Assembly: GCF_021729155.1 (NCBI RefSeq)
Contig: NZ_JAJQYA010000001.1
Span: 62,001-126,000, forward strand
Length of the DNA: 64,000 bases
From: Membranihabitans marinus
Lineage (GTDB): Bacteria; Bacteroidota; Bacteroidia; Chitinophagales; Saprospiraceae
Direction: 5' to 3'
The notes beneath the pieces were generated by a model. The model saw nothing but the letters and a program-made list of their open reading frames with translations. It ran no database searches and was not told the DNA's origin. Every line of letters starts with the position of its first letter. Position 1 is the stretch's first letter. This document shows, piece by piece, positions 43,197 through 53,943 of this stretch. A program made the translations under genes and the position numbers.

Positions 43197-44318
43197 ATGA
43201 AAAGTAATTGTAATCTCCGATATATAGCTACTATATTATGTTTGGTACTCATCCAAGCCTGTACATCGAAAGAAGAAGTATCTGTCGAAGATTCTATTGA
43301 TCCGAAGGTGGTTTTGGTAACATTGGATGGATTGCGATGGCAAGAATTGTTTTCTGGAGCTGACCCAAGCCTTATCAATCATACCGAATATGTGAGTGAT
43401 ACTGCCAAATTAAAGGCTTTGTTTTGGAGGGACAATCCTCAATCGAGAAGACAGGTTCTTATGCCTTTTATGTGGAAAACCATAGGGTTGGAAGGACAGT
43501 TATATGGCAATCGCGTCTTTGGTAATCATGTGAATTTGACCAATAATCAGTGGTTTTCCTATCCGGGCTACAGTGAAATCCTTTGTGGATTTGCCGATGA
43601 TAATCGCATCAACAGCAACGATAAAATCAATAATGAAAACACTACTGTCCTTGAATATGTACATAACCAAGCGGGATTTCAAGGTAAAGTAGCCGCATTT
43701 GCAAGTTGGGATGTTTTTCCTTATATAATTAATGAAATGAGAAGCGGAATTCCTGTAAATGCAGGATACGAAGATGTGGTAGATCCCTATACTGAAGAGG
43801 AAAAACTTATCAATCAACTGCAACATCAAACCCCAAAATTATGGGAGTCGGTGCGATTGGATGGTTTTACCCATCAATTGGCAATGTCTCATTTGGTCAA
43901 TCACCGTTCCAAATTGCTATATATTGCCTATGGAGAAACGGATGACTTTGCACACGAAGGTAAATACGATGAATACCTTAAGGCTGCTCGACGTACCGAT
44001 GATCTTTTATCTCAGCTTTGGAAAACATTGCAATCGGATCCATTCTACAAGGATCAGACTACTCTATTGATCACTACCGATCACGGACGCGGCGTACAAC
44101 CTATTGATCAATGGAGGCATCACGGCAAATCTAACATACCACGATCGGATGAAGTTTGGATTGCTGCCATAGGACCAAAAATAGCTTCGAAAGGAGAAAT
44201 AAACACTATTCAACAATTGTATAGTAATCAAATAGCCGCAACTATAGCCAAAATATTGGGATTTGATTATCCCGAAGAAAGAGCTGGAAAAGATTTACTT
44301 ATGTTTCTTCAGCCTTAA
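43197..44318 (+). CDS. Alkaline-phosphatase-superfamily lipoprotein
   Basis: This is a 373-aa secreted lipoprotein. The signal peptide ATILCLVLIQAC has the lipid Cys near residue 22. The core is of the type I phosphodiesterase/alkaline phosphatase superfamily. Metal Asp lies in VLVTLDGLRWQELFSGAD, the likely nucleophile Ser or Thr in the GYSEILCG loop, further ligands in DDFAHEG, and the pair LITTDHGRG with a late HHGKS His. The substrate, a phosphomonoester, phosphodiester or sulfate, is not clear from sequence. Together with the nearby sulfatase it may release sugar or phosphate. It is the first complete gene past the island. Confidence 0.82.
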   Translation: MKSNCNLRYIATILCLVLIQACTSKEEVSVEDSIDPKVVLVTLDGLRWQELFSGADPSLINHTEYVSDTAKLKALFWRDNPQSRRQVLMPFMWKTIGLEGQLYGNRVFGNHVNLTNNQWFSYPGYSEILCGFADDNRINSNDKINNENTTVLEYVHNQAGFQGKVAAFASWDVFPYIINEMRSGIPVNAGYEDVVDPYTEEEKLINQLQHQTPKLWESVRLDGFTHQLAMSHLVNHRSKLLYIAYGETDDFAHEGKYDEYLKAARRTDDLLSQLWKTLQSDPFYKDQTTLLITTDHGRGVQPIDQWRHHGKSNIPRSDEVWIAAIGPKIASKGEINTIQQLYSNQIAATIAKILGFDYPEERAGKDLLMFLQP

Positions 44319-44765
44319 TTTTATTCAATTCTTCCATTGGCTATTGTTTTAAGCGTAGCGGTACTTATCCTAAATTGTTTGGATATAAAGAGTCTGTATC
44401 ATTGTGCAGGGACGGACGATACCCCGCTATCCAATAAAATATAATTCAATCTATCTCCACTTAATATTTTTCACATTTTCTCTTATGTGAAATTCAATTT
44501 TGAATATCTAGCTAATGCTAAATAGCCTTATCTCAAGAGAATCGTTCACAATATGTTATAGAAATGATAATTAATATCAACAAATGTTAACAAACATTAG
44601 TGTGAATAATTGAAAATAAATATAGGCATTTGAAATATAAATTGGCTAAAAATCTTAGCCTGAAACTAATTAGTTAATATTTTGTATAAAATAGAAATAA
44701 TAATAATATTGCAGGCATAAACATAGACTGTTTGTCCAATTATATGAACTCAATAAGATATTAAG
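44319..44765. other. Intergenic region with three inverted repeats
   Basis: This 447-bp gap holds TTTCACAT/ATGTGAAA (44469-44492, 8-bp loop), AATGTT/AACATT (44583-44598, 4-bp loop) and GGCTAA/TTAGCC (44644-44660, 5-bp loop). None has a T-run. They could be operators or remnants. No gene is recognised. Confidence 0.4.
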
Positions 44766-45227
44766 ATGGTAATAGGAAGACTAAATTCTAGCAATATTCA
44801 AAAATTCACTCAATTAATTAATTCTGCCAAATATAATTTTTCTAAAGCAATATTCACTTTGCTCTGCATTTTTGCCCTTTCTTCACTCAACGGTATAGTT
44901 TATGCTAGCGATGGCGGTTCGTCCTTTGGTTTGGAAGAAGTAACACCTGGTATTGAAATTTCAGGAAAGGTGTTAAATGAAAAAGGAGAGCCTTTAACTG
45001 GTGTAAATGTAATAGTAAAAGGAAAAAACATAGGTGCTGCTACCGACTATACTGGTGATTTTACATTGGAATTGAAGGTGGGTGATGTATTAGAAATCTC
45101 TTATGCCGGTTACAAAACCGTAGAAACTACGATATCAGACAAAACCCAAATTAAAGTCACGCTTCAAGAGGAAAGTAATTCCAAGGAAGAAGTTGTGGTA
45201 ATAGGGTATGGATCCAAGAAAAAGTAA
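44766..45227 (+). CDS. Truncated SusC-like N-terminus (CarboxypepD_reg domain)
   Basis: The 153-aa frame has a long N-terminus with one hydrophobic segment (FSKAIFTLLCIFALSSLNGIV) as a signal peptide. A complete carboxypeptidase-regulatory-like domain follows at about residues 68-140 (ISGKVLNEKGEPLTGVNVIV). It ends with the TonB-box region VVVIGYGSKKK and a stop. A full SusC would continue for another 850 residues with plug and barrel; the DNA after the stop has no plug sequence in any frame I read. It is either a remnant of a deleted transporter or a small free-standing domain. A pseudogene is more likely. Confidence 0.7.
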   Translation: MVIGRLNSSNIQKFTQLINSAKYNFSKAIFTLLCIFALSSLNGIVYASDGGSSFGLEEVTPGIEISGKVLNEKGEPLTGVNVIVKGKNIGAATDYTGDFTLELKVGDVLEISYAGYKTVETTISDKTQIKVTLQEESNSKEEVVVIGYGSKKK

Positions 45228-45894
45228 TTTTCCATTACATCATATATAAATCAATGAAGATTAAATAAAGGTGAATTTTATCTCAGATTGTAATTCTGTC
45301 TTCTTAGGATTCATCTATATCTCTTTCAACTAATGTTGTGATACTTGTTTATGGTCGCAATGATGCATAGTTAATTTGAGAATTCCTGCATAGACGGATG
45401 AGGGTTTTTGGATCAAGTTGGTGGAATTCAGAACAATTAAATAAGAAGGCTGCCCAAAGGGCAATTTCATTCGGTTATTCAAAATCTTTTCAGTCATTAT
45501 AAAAAGTAAGTCGTATCAGAAGAGGAAAGTCCTGAAAGGACCTAGTCTAATGGAATAGGGTGAAACCCAATGAATTCAATGCCTTCCTGAGAATAAGTCC
45601 TAAAGGGTCGGAGGAATTCAATTGGTAAGTAAACATCCATACACTCTATAAGAAATTGGGACTGATGTAGGGATTGTATTATTCCAAAAGCATATGGTAT
45701 AACTAAATTATACATTCAGTGTAGTAAAAAACTTATATAGAAGTATATCTGGCTATACACTTTTTCTTTTCGGAATTTTAAAATGTGTTCCAAAAGATTT
45801 TACTCAAAGTTCTAATGGGGAAAACAATGAAGTTTGCAATAATTTACTGCTATATTATGTAGTGAAATAAGCTAGTCTTTTTTTATTTTTATTT
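45228..45894. repeat. REP-like hairpin region
   Basis: This 667-bp gap has several short, similar stem-loops. TGCCC-AAA-GGGCA lies at 45451-45463, GTCCT-GAA-AGGAC at 45529-45541 and GGGT-GAA-ACCC at 45558-45568, with a further AGTCCTAAAGGG form near 45596. GAATTC also recurs. Such GAA- or AAA-looped hairpins with GTCC stems look like the REP elements spread by RAYT transposases in Bacteroidota. No transposase gene and no other gene is seen. Confidence 0.55.
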
Positions 45895-47097
45895 ATGAGA
45901 TACGGGATTCACTATATATTATACCTTTTTGTATCAGCAATAATTTTCGCTGTTTCTTCTTGTAATGGTGAGTCTTCTCCACATTCTGAACGCGAAATTG
46001 TTAATAAGTCAACATTGTCCAAACCCAAGTTGATGGCCTTGCCCAATAAAGTAGTCCATCCTGAGGACAATCCATTTACACCGGAAAAATTGAAACTCGG
46101 AAAATTACTTTTTTATGATCCTATTCTATCGGGAAACAAAGACGTAGCCTGTGCTACCTGTCATCATCCCAGTACGGGATATGCGGAATTTTTGGATCTG
46201 TCAATTGGGGTCAATGGTAGAGGATTGGGTCATAGTAGAAGATTTAGACAGCCCAATACCATTCCTCTGGTTAAGCGAAATGCACCAACCATACTCAATA
46301 CTGCTTTTAACGGAATTGAAATAGGAGTGAAATATCAACCATCTTCTGCTCCTATGTTTTGGGATATGAGGACAGAGGGGTTGGAGGCACAGGTCTTAGA
46401 GCCAATGATGGCTATGGAAGAAATGAGAGGACAGAATTTTACTAAGAGTGAATTGATGGTAGAAATTGTGAAAAGATTGAAATCCATCCCTAAATATGAT
46501 TCTTTATTTATGGTGGCATTCCCTGAGGACAAAACGGGAATTACAATGGAGAATGTGACAAAGTCCATTGCTGTATTTGAGCGCAGTCTAGTCACTAATC
46601 ATTCTAGATTTGATCAATATATGCGAGGGGATGAGGAGGCCATATCTTTGTCAGAAAAGGAGGGTTTAGAGTTGTTTACCAAAGTGGGCTGTATTGACTG
46701 TCATCATGGCCCCATGCTGTCTGACTTTAAACCTCATGTCCTTGGAGTAGCAGAGAATAGTAAGCTGAACACAGTGGATTCAGGATGGATGTCGCAATTT
46801 GCTTTTCGTACGCCCACTCTTCGCAATCTTAGGTATACGGCTCCGTATATGCATAATGGAAGTATAAAAACATTGCAAGAAGTCATGGAATTTTATGAGG
46901 ATATTACCTTTAAAAAAAGTATAAATCATCATGTGGCGCAAGGTAGTATCGATAGTCTGGCAGTGTCCGGTACTATCAGAGTTAAGGATATGTCTAGAAT
47001 TATTTCTTTTCTCAATACTTTAAATGATACGACATTTGATAAAACTATACCCAAAGAAGTTCCAAGTGGCCTGCCGGTTGGTGGATTGATTCAATAG
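45895..47097 (+). CDS. Di-haem cytochrome c peroxidase (CCP/MauG family) lipoprotein
   Basis: This 400-aa protein sits in the periplasm or on the outer membrane. The signal peptide ends in a VSSC lipobox, with Cys near residue 23. Two haem-binding motifs, CATCHH and CIDCHH, lie near residues 85 and 263. The conserved surroundings LGKLLFYDPILSG, MFWDMRTEGLEAQVLEPM and FRTPTLRNLRYTAPYMHNGS are typical of CCP/MauG. It may reduce hydrogen peroxide, or in MauG fashion oxidise a partner protein. It stands alone, so its partner is unknown. Confidence 0.93.
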   Translation: MRYGIHYILYLFVSAIIFAVSSCNGESSPHSEREIVNKSTLSKPKLMALPNKVVHPEDNPFTPEKLKLGKLLFYDPILSGNKDVACATCHHPSTGYAEFLDLSIGVNGRGLGHSRRFRQPNTIPLVKRNAPTILNTAFNGIEIGVKYQPSSAPMFWDMRTEGLEAQVLEPMMAMEEMRGQNFTKSELMVEIVKRLKSIPKYDSLFMVAFPEDKTGITMENVTKSIAVFERSLVTNHSRFDQYMRGDEEAISLSEKEGLELFTKVGCIDCHHGPMLSDFKPHVLGVAENSKLNTVDSGWMSQFAFRTPTLRNLRYTAPYMHNGSIKTLQEVMEFYEDITFKKSINHHVAQGSIDSLAVSGTIRVKDMSRIISFLNTLNDTTFDKTIPKEVPSGLPVGGLIQ

Positions 47098-47219
47098 GTA
47101 ATTCCTGTAAATTTTAAATTTCAACGAGACAATTCACTGGAAAAACTGGATAGATTCTATCTCAGGCATAGGTTTGAAATATGCAATTCTTTTTCGTCCT
47201 CTCTGTCACATCGAGAACC

Positions 47220-47243
47220 ATTCAATTATAGTTATTATTGAAT
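47220..47243. terminator. Weak hairpin between convergent genes
   Basis: ATTCAAT (47220-47226) and ATTGAAT (47237-47243) form a perfect 7-bp stem with a 10-base loop between the peroxidase gene and the convergent sulfatase gene. It is purely AT-rich apart from two G-C pairs, so it is a tentative call. Confidence 0.35.
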
Positions 47244-47249
47244 ATAGAA

Positions 47250-48836
47250 TTAATTACTTCTACCGCTTTCAATTTGTTGGGTAAGTTTGGTTTTTAATTC
47301 GGCCACTCTAGTCGGTTTTTCAAGATAGTAGTTATTGGATTCTATATTATCCGATTCTATCCAATATAGTTGTCCCGGTGCTGAAGTTCCACCCACTTCA
47401 GATGAGGACTCTGTAAAACCACCTGAACCCTGTCCATCGATTAGTTTCCAGCCGCGGTCGCGAATGGCAAACATGGCTTTGGACGAATGGTGAATCATAG
47501 AACTGCGGTTGGATGGGAGGCCATTGAATAGAACAGAAAGGAAGCTAAAGCTGTCTTCACCTTCATTGACTTCCATTGCTTGATTGGTGAGTTCTTTAAA
47601 AGTAGCGTAAAAGTCGGTTAAACTGATCAGTCCATCATAGGTTTGACCCTCGGCAATGTGATTTGGCCAGTGCATGACTAATGGAATGCGATGTCCACCA
47701 TCCCAAATATCGCCTTTCTGCCCTCTACTGCCCCAATTGGAGTCGTGAGATTGGGCGATGATTTCTTCTTCAGGCCAATAAGCGCCATTGTCACTGGTAA
47801 AAATGATTATAGTTTCTTCATCGATATCTAAGTCTACTAAGGTTTGATATATTTCTCCAACTATTCCATCGATATTTAATACAAAATCTCCATAGTCTCC
47901 CAGAGCGGATTTGCCTTTGTATTTATCTTCTGGCAACCATGGGGTATGTGGGCCAGTGAGTGGCAGGTATAGAAAAAAGGGCTGTTGAGAGTCTTCGGAT
48001 TTCGTTTGATTTATGAAGTTTTGTTTTTTTATAAAATTTATTCCTTCTTCCTTAATTTCCGACAAGCAATTTTCAACTTTAAATGAGGCTGCTATTTCAC
48101 CTTTACGCCACCATACACCCTTGTTCCAATAAACATCGCCTTCTTGGGTATGTTTTTTGTCCCAAGAAACTTCAGTGTCCTCTTGGCTAGATGGATAGAC
48201 TTGGTTGGTAAGCCATATCTTATGGTCTGTTGCCATGCCATTTCTCAAAAATACATAGGGAGGCATATCCAAGGAGGCTGGGTGAATAAAGGAATAATCG
48301 AATCCATGATGATTGGGACCATTTTTCACAGGTTTTGTAAAATCTATATTTGAGGTGCCTGTATTGTTATCGTAACTAGCCATGGAATTGCCATCTAGTG
48401 TAGACCATTCCAATCCCAAATGCCATTTTCCTATACAGGCAGTTTGATAACCAGCTTTACTAAAGACATTGGCCAATGTAGATCTTGAATTTTCGATTAC
48501 TGGACCGTGAAATCCACTAATTCCTTTGGCCGCTTTATCTGACCGGAAGCCATATCGACCAGTCAATAACCCATATCGAGAAGGGGTGCATACTGAAGCA
48601 CTGGCATGAGCAGTACTAAAGGTCAATCCTCGTCGGATCAATAGATCGATGTTTGGGGTATAGGTTTTGGCTCTGGGATTAAGTCCAGATACGTCGCCAT
48701 ACCCCATATCATCTGCTAAGATGATGATTACATTGGGCAGATTAGATGATGTACTTTGAGCATGATTAGTTTTTCCACTTAGGATGAAAAATAAGCCTAG
48801 AGCATACCACTTAATTCTGACCGATGAATTCATCAT
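47250..48836 (-). CDS. Secreted S1 sulfatase (arylsulfatase type)
   Basis: This is a 528-aa exported sulfatase. The signal peptide ends at HAQ near residue 27. The metal-site start is IIILADDMGYGDVSGLNP. The formylglycine motif CTPSR has Cys at about residue 83, to be matured by a sulfatase-modifying enzyme encoded elsewhere. Further conserved parts are GKWHLG, FFLYLPLTGPHTPW and FTSDNGAYWP. It removes sulfate from carbohydrates or aromatic sulfates. A sialidase-like lipoprotein gene lies 30 bp upstream on the same strand, so the two may act on one sulfated glycan. Confidence 0.94.
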   Translation of the reverse strand: MMNSSVRIKWYALGLFFILSGKTNHAQSTSSNLPNVIIILADDMGYGDVSGLNPRAKTYTPNIDLLIRRGLTFSTAHASASVCTPSRYGLLTGRYGFRSDKAAKGISGFHGPVIENSRSTLANVFSKAGYQTACIGKWHLGLEWSTLDGNSMASYDNNTGTSNIDFTKPVKNGPNHHGFDYSFIHPASLDMPPYVFLRNGMATDHKIWLTNQVYPSSQEDTEVSWDKKHTQEGDVYWNKGVWWRKGEIAASFKVENCLSEIKEEGINFIKKQNFINQTKSEDSQQPFFLYLPLTGPHTPWLPEDKYKGKSALGDYGDFVLNIDGIVGEIYQTLVDLDIDEETIIIFTSDNGAYWPEEEIIAQSHDSNWGSRGQKGDIWDGGHRIPLVMHWPNHIAEGQTYDGLISLTDFYATFKELTNQAMEVNEGEDSFSFLSVLFNGLPSNRSSMIHHSSKAMFAIRDRGWKLIDGQGSGGFTESSSEVGGTSAPGQLYWIESDNIESNNYYLEKPTRVAELKTKLTQQIESGRSN

Positions 48837-48866
48837 TTTGCTATTATTTTTTAATTATATGTAAAA

Positions 48867-49991
48867 TTATAATTTATCGGGATCAATGACTACATATTTC
48901 ACTGATCTTCGATTATAGGTATAGGTAATGTGAACCAAACCATCTTTTGATTGAATAATGGCTGGATAAGCATAGCCGTCATCGATGGGAACATTTTCCA
49001 AGGTCATGACTGGTTTCCATTTTTTACCATTTTTAGAAATAGCAAGATTTAGAATATTTCTTCCCTTGGGTTCTGCTCCTTTTTTGGTACTGTGATTGTA
49101 GATTAGCAATTGTCTTCCGTCAGCTAATGTTACCGCATCGGTACCAGAATTGGGATTGGGAAGAGAAACTGCTTCCATCTTACTCCATGTCATACCTCCA
49201 TCTTTGGACCAAGATTGTGTAAGTACATCTTGTCTACTTCTACAGATGACCTGCATGCTTCCATCTTGGTAAGTGAGGATACTCGGTTGAATAGCGTCAA
49301 ATTCTACGCCGTCGTTTATAGGACCTACCACTTCCCAAGTTTTGCCCATATCACGACTTATTTCAAAGTAAACCTGCCAGTATAACTCATTGTCATCGCC
49401 ATCGTATTCTATACTGGTAGGACTGATAATACTGCCATCGGCCAATTGAATGGGTTTGTTTTTAATCGGGCCTAAGAGATGGCCTATTTTGGGATCTTCA
49501 CCCATTTTTACCGGTTCTGACCAGGTTTTACCATCGTCGTTGGAGGTGATAACCATACCCCACCAAGTTTTTGGACTAGGCCCTACTTTGTAGAACAACA
49601 TTAAAGGCCCATTTTCGGGTAAAAATAGCACGGGATTCCAACAAGGATATCTTTTGTCTTTGCTTTCAACACCATTGGCGACTTCAACTGGCCAGGTCCA
49701 TTTCCCATTTTCCAATCGGGAAACTCTGATTCCCACATCGGGATTTTTTTCATGACTACCACTAAAGAATGCGCTGACCATGCCGGACGGTGTCTCTACA
49801 ATGGTTGAAGCATGTACTTGTGGTGTGGGGCGGTTGTCTAAAGAATAGATCAATTCCCCTTTGACATAACCTCCTTCACCAGGATGAGACAATGGGGGTA
49901 ATAAAGCTGGATCGGTACTCGTTGTTTTGAGACTGCTGCAACTGGTAACCATGTAAAAGCAAGCGAAAAAAACTAAAATTTTTGTATTCAT
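48867..49991 (-). CDS. Sialidase-fold (BNR) lipoprotein
   Basis: This is a 374-aa lipoprotein. The frame begins at 50048, but ATG 49991 gives a proper signal peptide (ILVFFACFYMVTSC) with the lipid Cys near residue 18. The mature protein is a six-bladed propeller with Asp-box motifs SNDDGKTW, SRDMGKTW, SKDGGMTW and SKNGKKW. The fold is shared by true sialidases and by several glycan lyases and rhamnosidases, so the exact substrate is open. It is just upstream of the sulfatase in the same direction, a small glycan-processing pair. Confidence 0.85.
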   Translation of the reverse strand: MNTKILVFFACFYMVTSCSSLKTTSTDPALLPPLSHPGEGGYVKGELIYSLDNRPTPQVHASTIVETPSGMVSAFFSGSHEKNPDVGIRVSRLENGKWTWPVEVANGVESKDKRYPCWNPVLFLPENGPLMLFYKVGPSPKTWWGMVITSNDDGKTWSEPVKMGEDPKIGHLLGPIKNKPIQLADGSIISPTSIEYDGDDNELYWQVYFEISRDMGKTWEVVGPINDGVEFDAIQPSILTYQDGSMQVICRSRQDVLTQSWSKDGGMTWSKMEAVSLPNPNSGTDAVTLADGRQLLIYNHSTKKGAEPKGRNILNLAISKNGKKWKPVMTLENVPIDDGYAYPAIIQSKDGLVHITYTYNRRSVKYVVIDPDKL

Positions 49992-50165
49992 TGATGATAT
50001 TATTTTAACAATTTGCCCTAGTCTACAATGTCCTTCTTTGATATTCATTGTTGGGCATATATATATCGCACAATATAGTAATACGAAAATTAAAATGAAG
50101 ACCTACATATCGTTTATTGACCTTAAAAATTTTAACATATAATATGAATTACCTTTGGTATAAAT

Positions 50166-50210
50166 CCAAAAAATAATGCCCTTTCACGTTTTTATAATGA
50201 ATGGGCATTA
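50166..50210 (-). terminator. Terminator after metH
   Basis: On the minus strand, TAATGCCC (50203-50210) and GGGCATTA (50174-50181) form a perfect 8-bp stem with a 21-base loop, followed directly by a run of six T. It lies about 65 bp past the metH stop codon. Confidence 0.65.
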
Positions 50211-50274
50211 GATAGAAATTCTTAAATATGACTTCTGGTTTCTAAATACCAGGAAATTTTAGTTTAGGTATGAA

Positions 50275-53200
50275 TTAAATATCATAGGCTAAAACAGGGC
50301 TCAACCATCTTTCCATTTCCTCTAAGGAAAATCCTTTTCGTTGGGCATAGGGAACTACTTGATCTTTTTCTATTTTCCCCAAGCCAAAATAGGTAGATTC
50401 TGGATGAGAAAAATACCAACCCGATACCGCTGCAGCTGGATACATAGCAAAAGATTCAGTTAATTTAATCCCAGTATTTTCCTCCACATTTAAAAGGTCA
50501 AATAATTTTGTTTTCTCTGTATGGTCGGGACAAGCTGGGTAACCAGGTGCTGGTCGAATTCCTTGATATTTCTCTTGAATTAAATCTTCATTGGACAACT
50601 GTTCTTGGCTATATCCCCATATTTCTGTTCTCACTTTGTGATGCATCATTTCGGCCAAACCTTCGGCCAATCTATCTGCTAAGGCCTTGAATATTATACT
50701 ACTGTAGTCATCGTCGACCTCTTTGTACTTCCGCAATTGTTTTTCAATATCGATACCTGCAGTCACAGCAAATCCACCGATGTAATCCATTTTGCCACTT
50801 TCTTTTGGGGCAATAAAGTCCGCTAAACTTCTATTGGGTAGATTTTTGGCTTTCTTTAATTGCTGACGTAAAAAGATCAATTTTTCTTTGACTACCGATG
50901 GGTCATTTTCATCATAAATCCAAACCTCATCTTCATTGCTCTGTGCTGGGAAGATACCTATGACAGCATTGGCTTTGACCCAAGATTGATCGATCATTTG
51001 GGTTAAAATCTCTTGGGCATCATCAAACACTTTTTTGGCTTCTTGACCTACCACTGGGTCATTGAATATTTCTGGATATTTTCCTTTTAATTGCCAACTT
51101 TGGAAGTAGGGTGTCCAGTCAATAAAGGGTCTGATATCGTTGAGGTCAATATCTTTAAAAACCTGGATTCCCAGTTGTTTAGGTACATAGGGAGTAAAAG
51201 TTTCCCAGTCGATCTTTGGTTTATTGGCGTGTGCTTGAATAATGGGAATGGTTTTCTTTTTACCGGCATTTTGTCGACGAAGGCGAACCGCTTCATACTC
51301 TTCAAGCAAATCTTGGTGAAATTTAGCCCTGCTCTCCTCAGTATTTCCTATGAGAGAAGATACCGTTGATACACTTTTAGAAGCATCCAATACGTGAACC
51401 ACTGGGGCGTCATATTGTGGGGCTATTTTCACTGCAGTATGTATTTTAGAAGTGGTGGCACCACCGATAAGTAGAGGCAAAGAGAAATTTTGACGTTTCA
51501 TCTCTTTGGCCACATGGACCATTTCATCTAATGACGGTGTAATTAACCCGCTAAGTCCGATCACATCAACTTTTTCCGCAATAGCTGTTTCAAGGATTTT
51601 GGCTGCAGGAACCATGACCCCTAAGTCGAGGATTTCATAATTATTACAAGCCAACACCACCCCAACAATATTTTTACCTATATCGTGGACATCTCCCTTC
51701 ACTGTAGCCAATAGGATTTTACCCTTAGCTCGCACTACCCCAGATTTTTCCGCTTCAATAAATGGAGTCAAATGATTGACGGCCATTTTCATCACACGGG
51801 CACTTTTGACCACCTGAGGCAAAAACATTTTACCAGCACCAAATAAGTCTCCGACTACATTCATCCCATTCATCAATGCTACTTCGATAACCTGTAGTGG
51901 CGAGTTGTATTTTATTCTGGCCTCATCGGCATCGGCAACTATAAACTCAGTGATGCCTTTGACCAATGAATATTCCAATCTTTTTTCAACAGAAGTTTCT
52001 CTCCAACTGAGATCTCTTTCCTGTACTTTTCCTTTGTTTTTTACCGTATCTGCAAAGGTGACTAGATCTTCCGTCGCATTGCTATTTTTGTTGAACAATA
52101 CATTTTCTATGAGAACCAACAATTTCTCCGGAATATCGGCATAGACTTCCATCATACCGGCATTGACTATGCCCATATCCATGCCAGCCTTGACGGCATG
52201 ATAGAGAAAGGCAGAGTGCATAGCTTCTCTTATCGTATTATTCCCTCTAAAAGAAAATGAAATATTACTTACTCCACCGCTAATTTTGGTCAATGGGAAT
52301 TTTTCTTTAATAGCTTTTACGGACTCTATAAAACTTACGGCGTAGTTGTTGTGTTCTTCGATCCCGGTGGCAATGGCAAATATATTGGGGTCGAAGATGA
52401 TATCTTGAGGTAGAAAACCTACTTCTTCGGTAAGTATTTGATAGGCGCGACTACAGATTTCTATTCTGCGTTCTGTAGTTTCGGCTTGACCATCTTCGTC
52501 GAAGGCCATGACTACGGCAGCTGCACCGTATTTTTTTACCTTTTTAGCTTGTTCAACAAAGGCCGCTTTACCCTCTTTTAAAGAAATAGAATTGACAATG
52601 CATTTTCCTTGAACGCATTTTAATCCTTTCTCGATTACAGAGAATTTAGAAGAATCGATCATTATGGGTAATCGAGCGATATCTGGTTCAGACATCATCA
52701 TATGAAGGAAGACCTCCATTTCCTTTTCAGAATCCAATAATCCCTCATCCATATTGACATCGATGACTTGGGCACCTCCTTCTACTTGTTGTTTGGCTAC
52801 TTCTAGAGCTTCCTCATACAAGCCTTTTTTAATAAGTCGAGCAAATTTTTTGGAACCGGTAACATTTGTTCTTTCCCCAACATTTATAAAATTTGATTCC
52901 GGCCGTATGACCAAGGGTTCCAAACCACTAATTTGACTTAATATTTGAGGTTTTTTTCTTCTTCTCGGTGGAAGATCTTTGACCGCCGTCGCTATTTCGC
53001 GGATATGATCTGGTGTGGTTCCGCAACAGCCCCCTACGATATTCACAAAATGATTTTGAGCAAAATCCCTAATGTATTCTCTCATCTCTTCGGGATCTTG
53101 ATCGTATTCTCCCATTTCATTGGGCAATCCAGCGTTGGGATAGGAACTGATATAACAATCCGCTATTTTGGCGAGACTTTCGAGGTGAGGTCTCATTTCT

Positions 53201-53943
53201 TTGGCCCCAAGAGCACAGTTTAGTCCTACAGCCAAGGGTTGGGCATGAGCTATGGAAATCCAAAAAGCTTCTACGGTCTGACCTGAAAGGGTACGACCGC
53301 TATTGTCGGTAATGGTTCCACTAATAATAAGTGGAATTTTTTCTCCTAATTCTTCTTCCAAATCCAAGATGGCGTGAATTCCAGCCTTGGCATTTAATGT
53401 ATCGAATATAGTTTCCAATAACAGGATATCAGATCCCCCTTCCATCAAGGCTTTGGCTTGATCGTAATACAACTGATGTAGATCATCGTATTTCACGGCT
53501 CTATAACCGGGATTGTTGACATCTGGTGACAATGATGCCGTCCTGTTCGTCGGACCTAAAGCACCGGCCACATATTTCTTCTGACCCGGATGTTCGGCCA
53601 TGTATTTATCGACGGCCTTTCTCGCCATTTGAGCACCAGAGAGGTTGATGGCCTCTACAAGATCTACAGTGTCATAATCCGCCTGAGAGAGCAAGTTGGC
53701 ATTGAAAGTATTGGTTTCTACAATATCGGCCCCTGCCATTAGGTATTCCATATGGATGGCTCCTATAATATCTGGGCGAGTAAGGTTGAGTAAATCATTA
53801 TTGCCCATGACATCTAAATGGTGATCTTTCAGAATATCGCCTCGAAAATCTTCTTCGCTAAGGCGGTACTGTTGAATCATGGTTCCCATGGCACCATCTA
53901 ATACCAAAATTTGATGGTCTAATATGTTTTTGATTTCCTTCAT
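50275..53943 (-). CDS. metH: Cobalamin-dependent methionine synthase
   Basis: MetH transfers a methyl group from methyltetrahydrofolate through cobalamin to homocysteine. It has all modules in 1222 aa. The homocysteine domain (residues 1-320) carries the zinc-site [11 protein letters not shown] near 305. The pterin domain lies at about 350-620 ([16 protein letters not shown]). The B12 cap and B12 domain carry the [10 protein letters not shown] cobalt-ligand motif near 750. The AdoMet reactivation domain fills the last 330 residues. The preceding gene abuts it with no gap, so a B12 riboswitch is not possible directly at its start. Confidence 0.97.
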   Translation of the reverse strand: MKEIKNILDHQILVLDGAMGTMIQQYRLSEEDFRGDILKDHHLDVMGNNDLLNLTRPDIIGAIHMEYLMAGADIVETNTFNANLLSQADYDTVDLVEAINLSGAQMARKAVDKYMAEHPGQKKYVAGALGPTNRTASLSPDVNNPGYRAVKYDDLHQLYYDQAKALMEGGSDILLLETIFDTLNAKAGIHAILDLEEELGEKIPLIISGTITDNSGRTLSGQTVEAFWISIAHAQPLAVGLNCALGAKEMRPHLESLAKIADCYISSYPNAGLPNEMGEYDQDPEEMREYIRDFAQNHFVNIVGGCCGTTPDHIREIATAVKDLPPRRRKKPQILSQISGLEPLVIRPESNFINVGERTNVTGSKKFARLIKKGLYEEALEVAKQQVEGGAQVIDVNMDEGLLDSEKEMEVFLHMMMSEPDIARLPIMIDSSKFSVIEKGLKCVQGKCIVNSISLKEGKAAFVEQAKKVKKYGAAAVVMAFDEDGQAETTERRIEICSRAYQILTEEVGFLPQDIIFDPNIFAIATGIEEHNNYAVSFIESVKAIKEKFPLTKISGGVSNISFSFRGNNTIREAMHSAFLYHAVKAGMDMGIVNAGMMEVYADIPEKLLVLIENVLFNKNSNATEDLVTFADTVKNKGKVQERDLSWRETSVEKRLEYSLVKGITEFIVADADEARIKYNSPLQVIEVALMNGMNVVGDLFGAGKMFLPQVVKSARVMKMAVNHLTPFIEAEKSGVVRAKGKILLATVKGDVHDIGKNIVGVVLACNNYEILDLGVMVPAAKILETAIAEKVDVIGLSGLITPSLDEMVHVAKEMKRQNFSLPLLIGGATTSKIHTAVKIAPQYDAPVVHVLDASKSVSTVSSLIGNTEESRAKFHQDLLEEYEAVRLRRQNAGKKKTIPIIQAHANKPKIDWETFTPYVPKQLGIQVFKDIDLNDIRPFIDWTPYFQSWQLKGKYPEIFNDPVVGQEAKKVFDDAQEILTQMIDQSWVKANAVIGIFPAQSNEDEVWIYDENDPSVVKEKLIFLRQQLKKAKNLPNRSLADFIAPKESGKMDYIGGFAVTAGIDIEKQLRKYKEVDDDYSSIIFKALADRLAEGLAEMMHHKVRTEIWGYSQEQLSNEDLIQEKYQGIRPAPGYPACPDHTEKTKLFDLLNVEENTGIKLTESFAMYPAAAVSGWYFSHPESTYFGLGKIEKDQVVPYAQRKGFSLEEMERWLSPVLAYDI

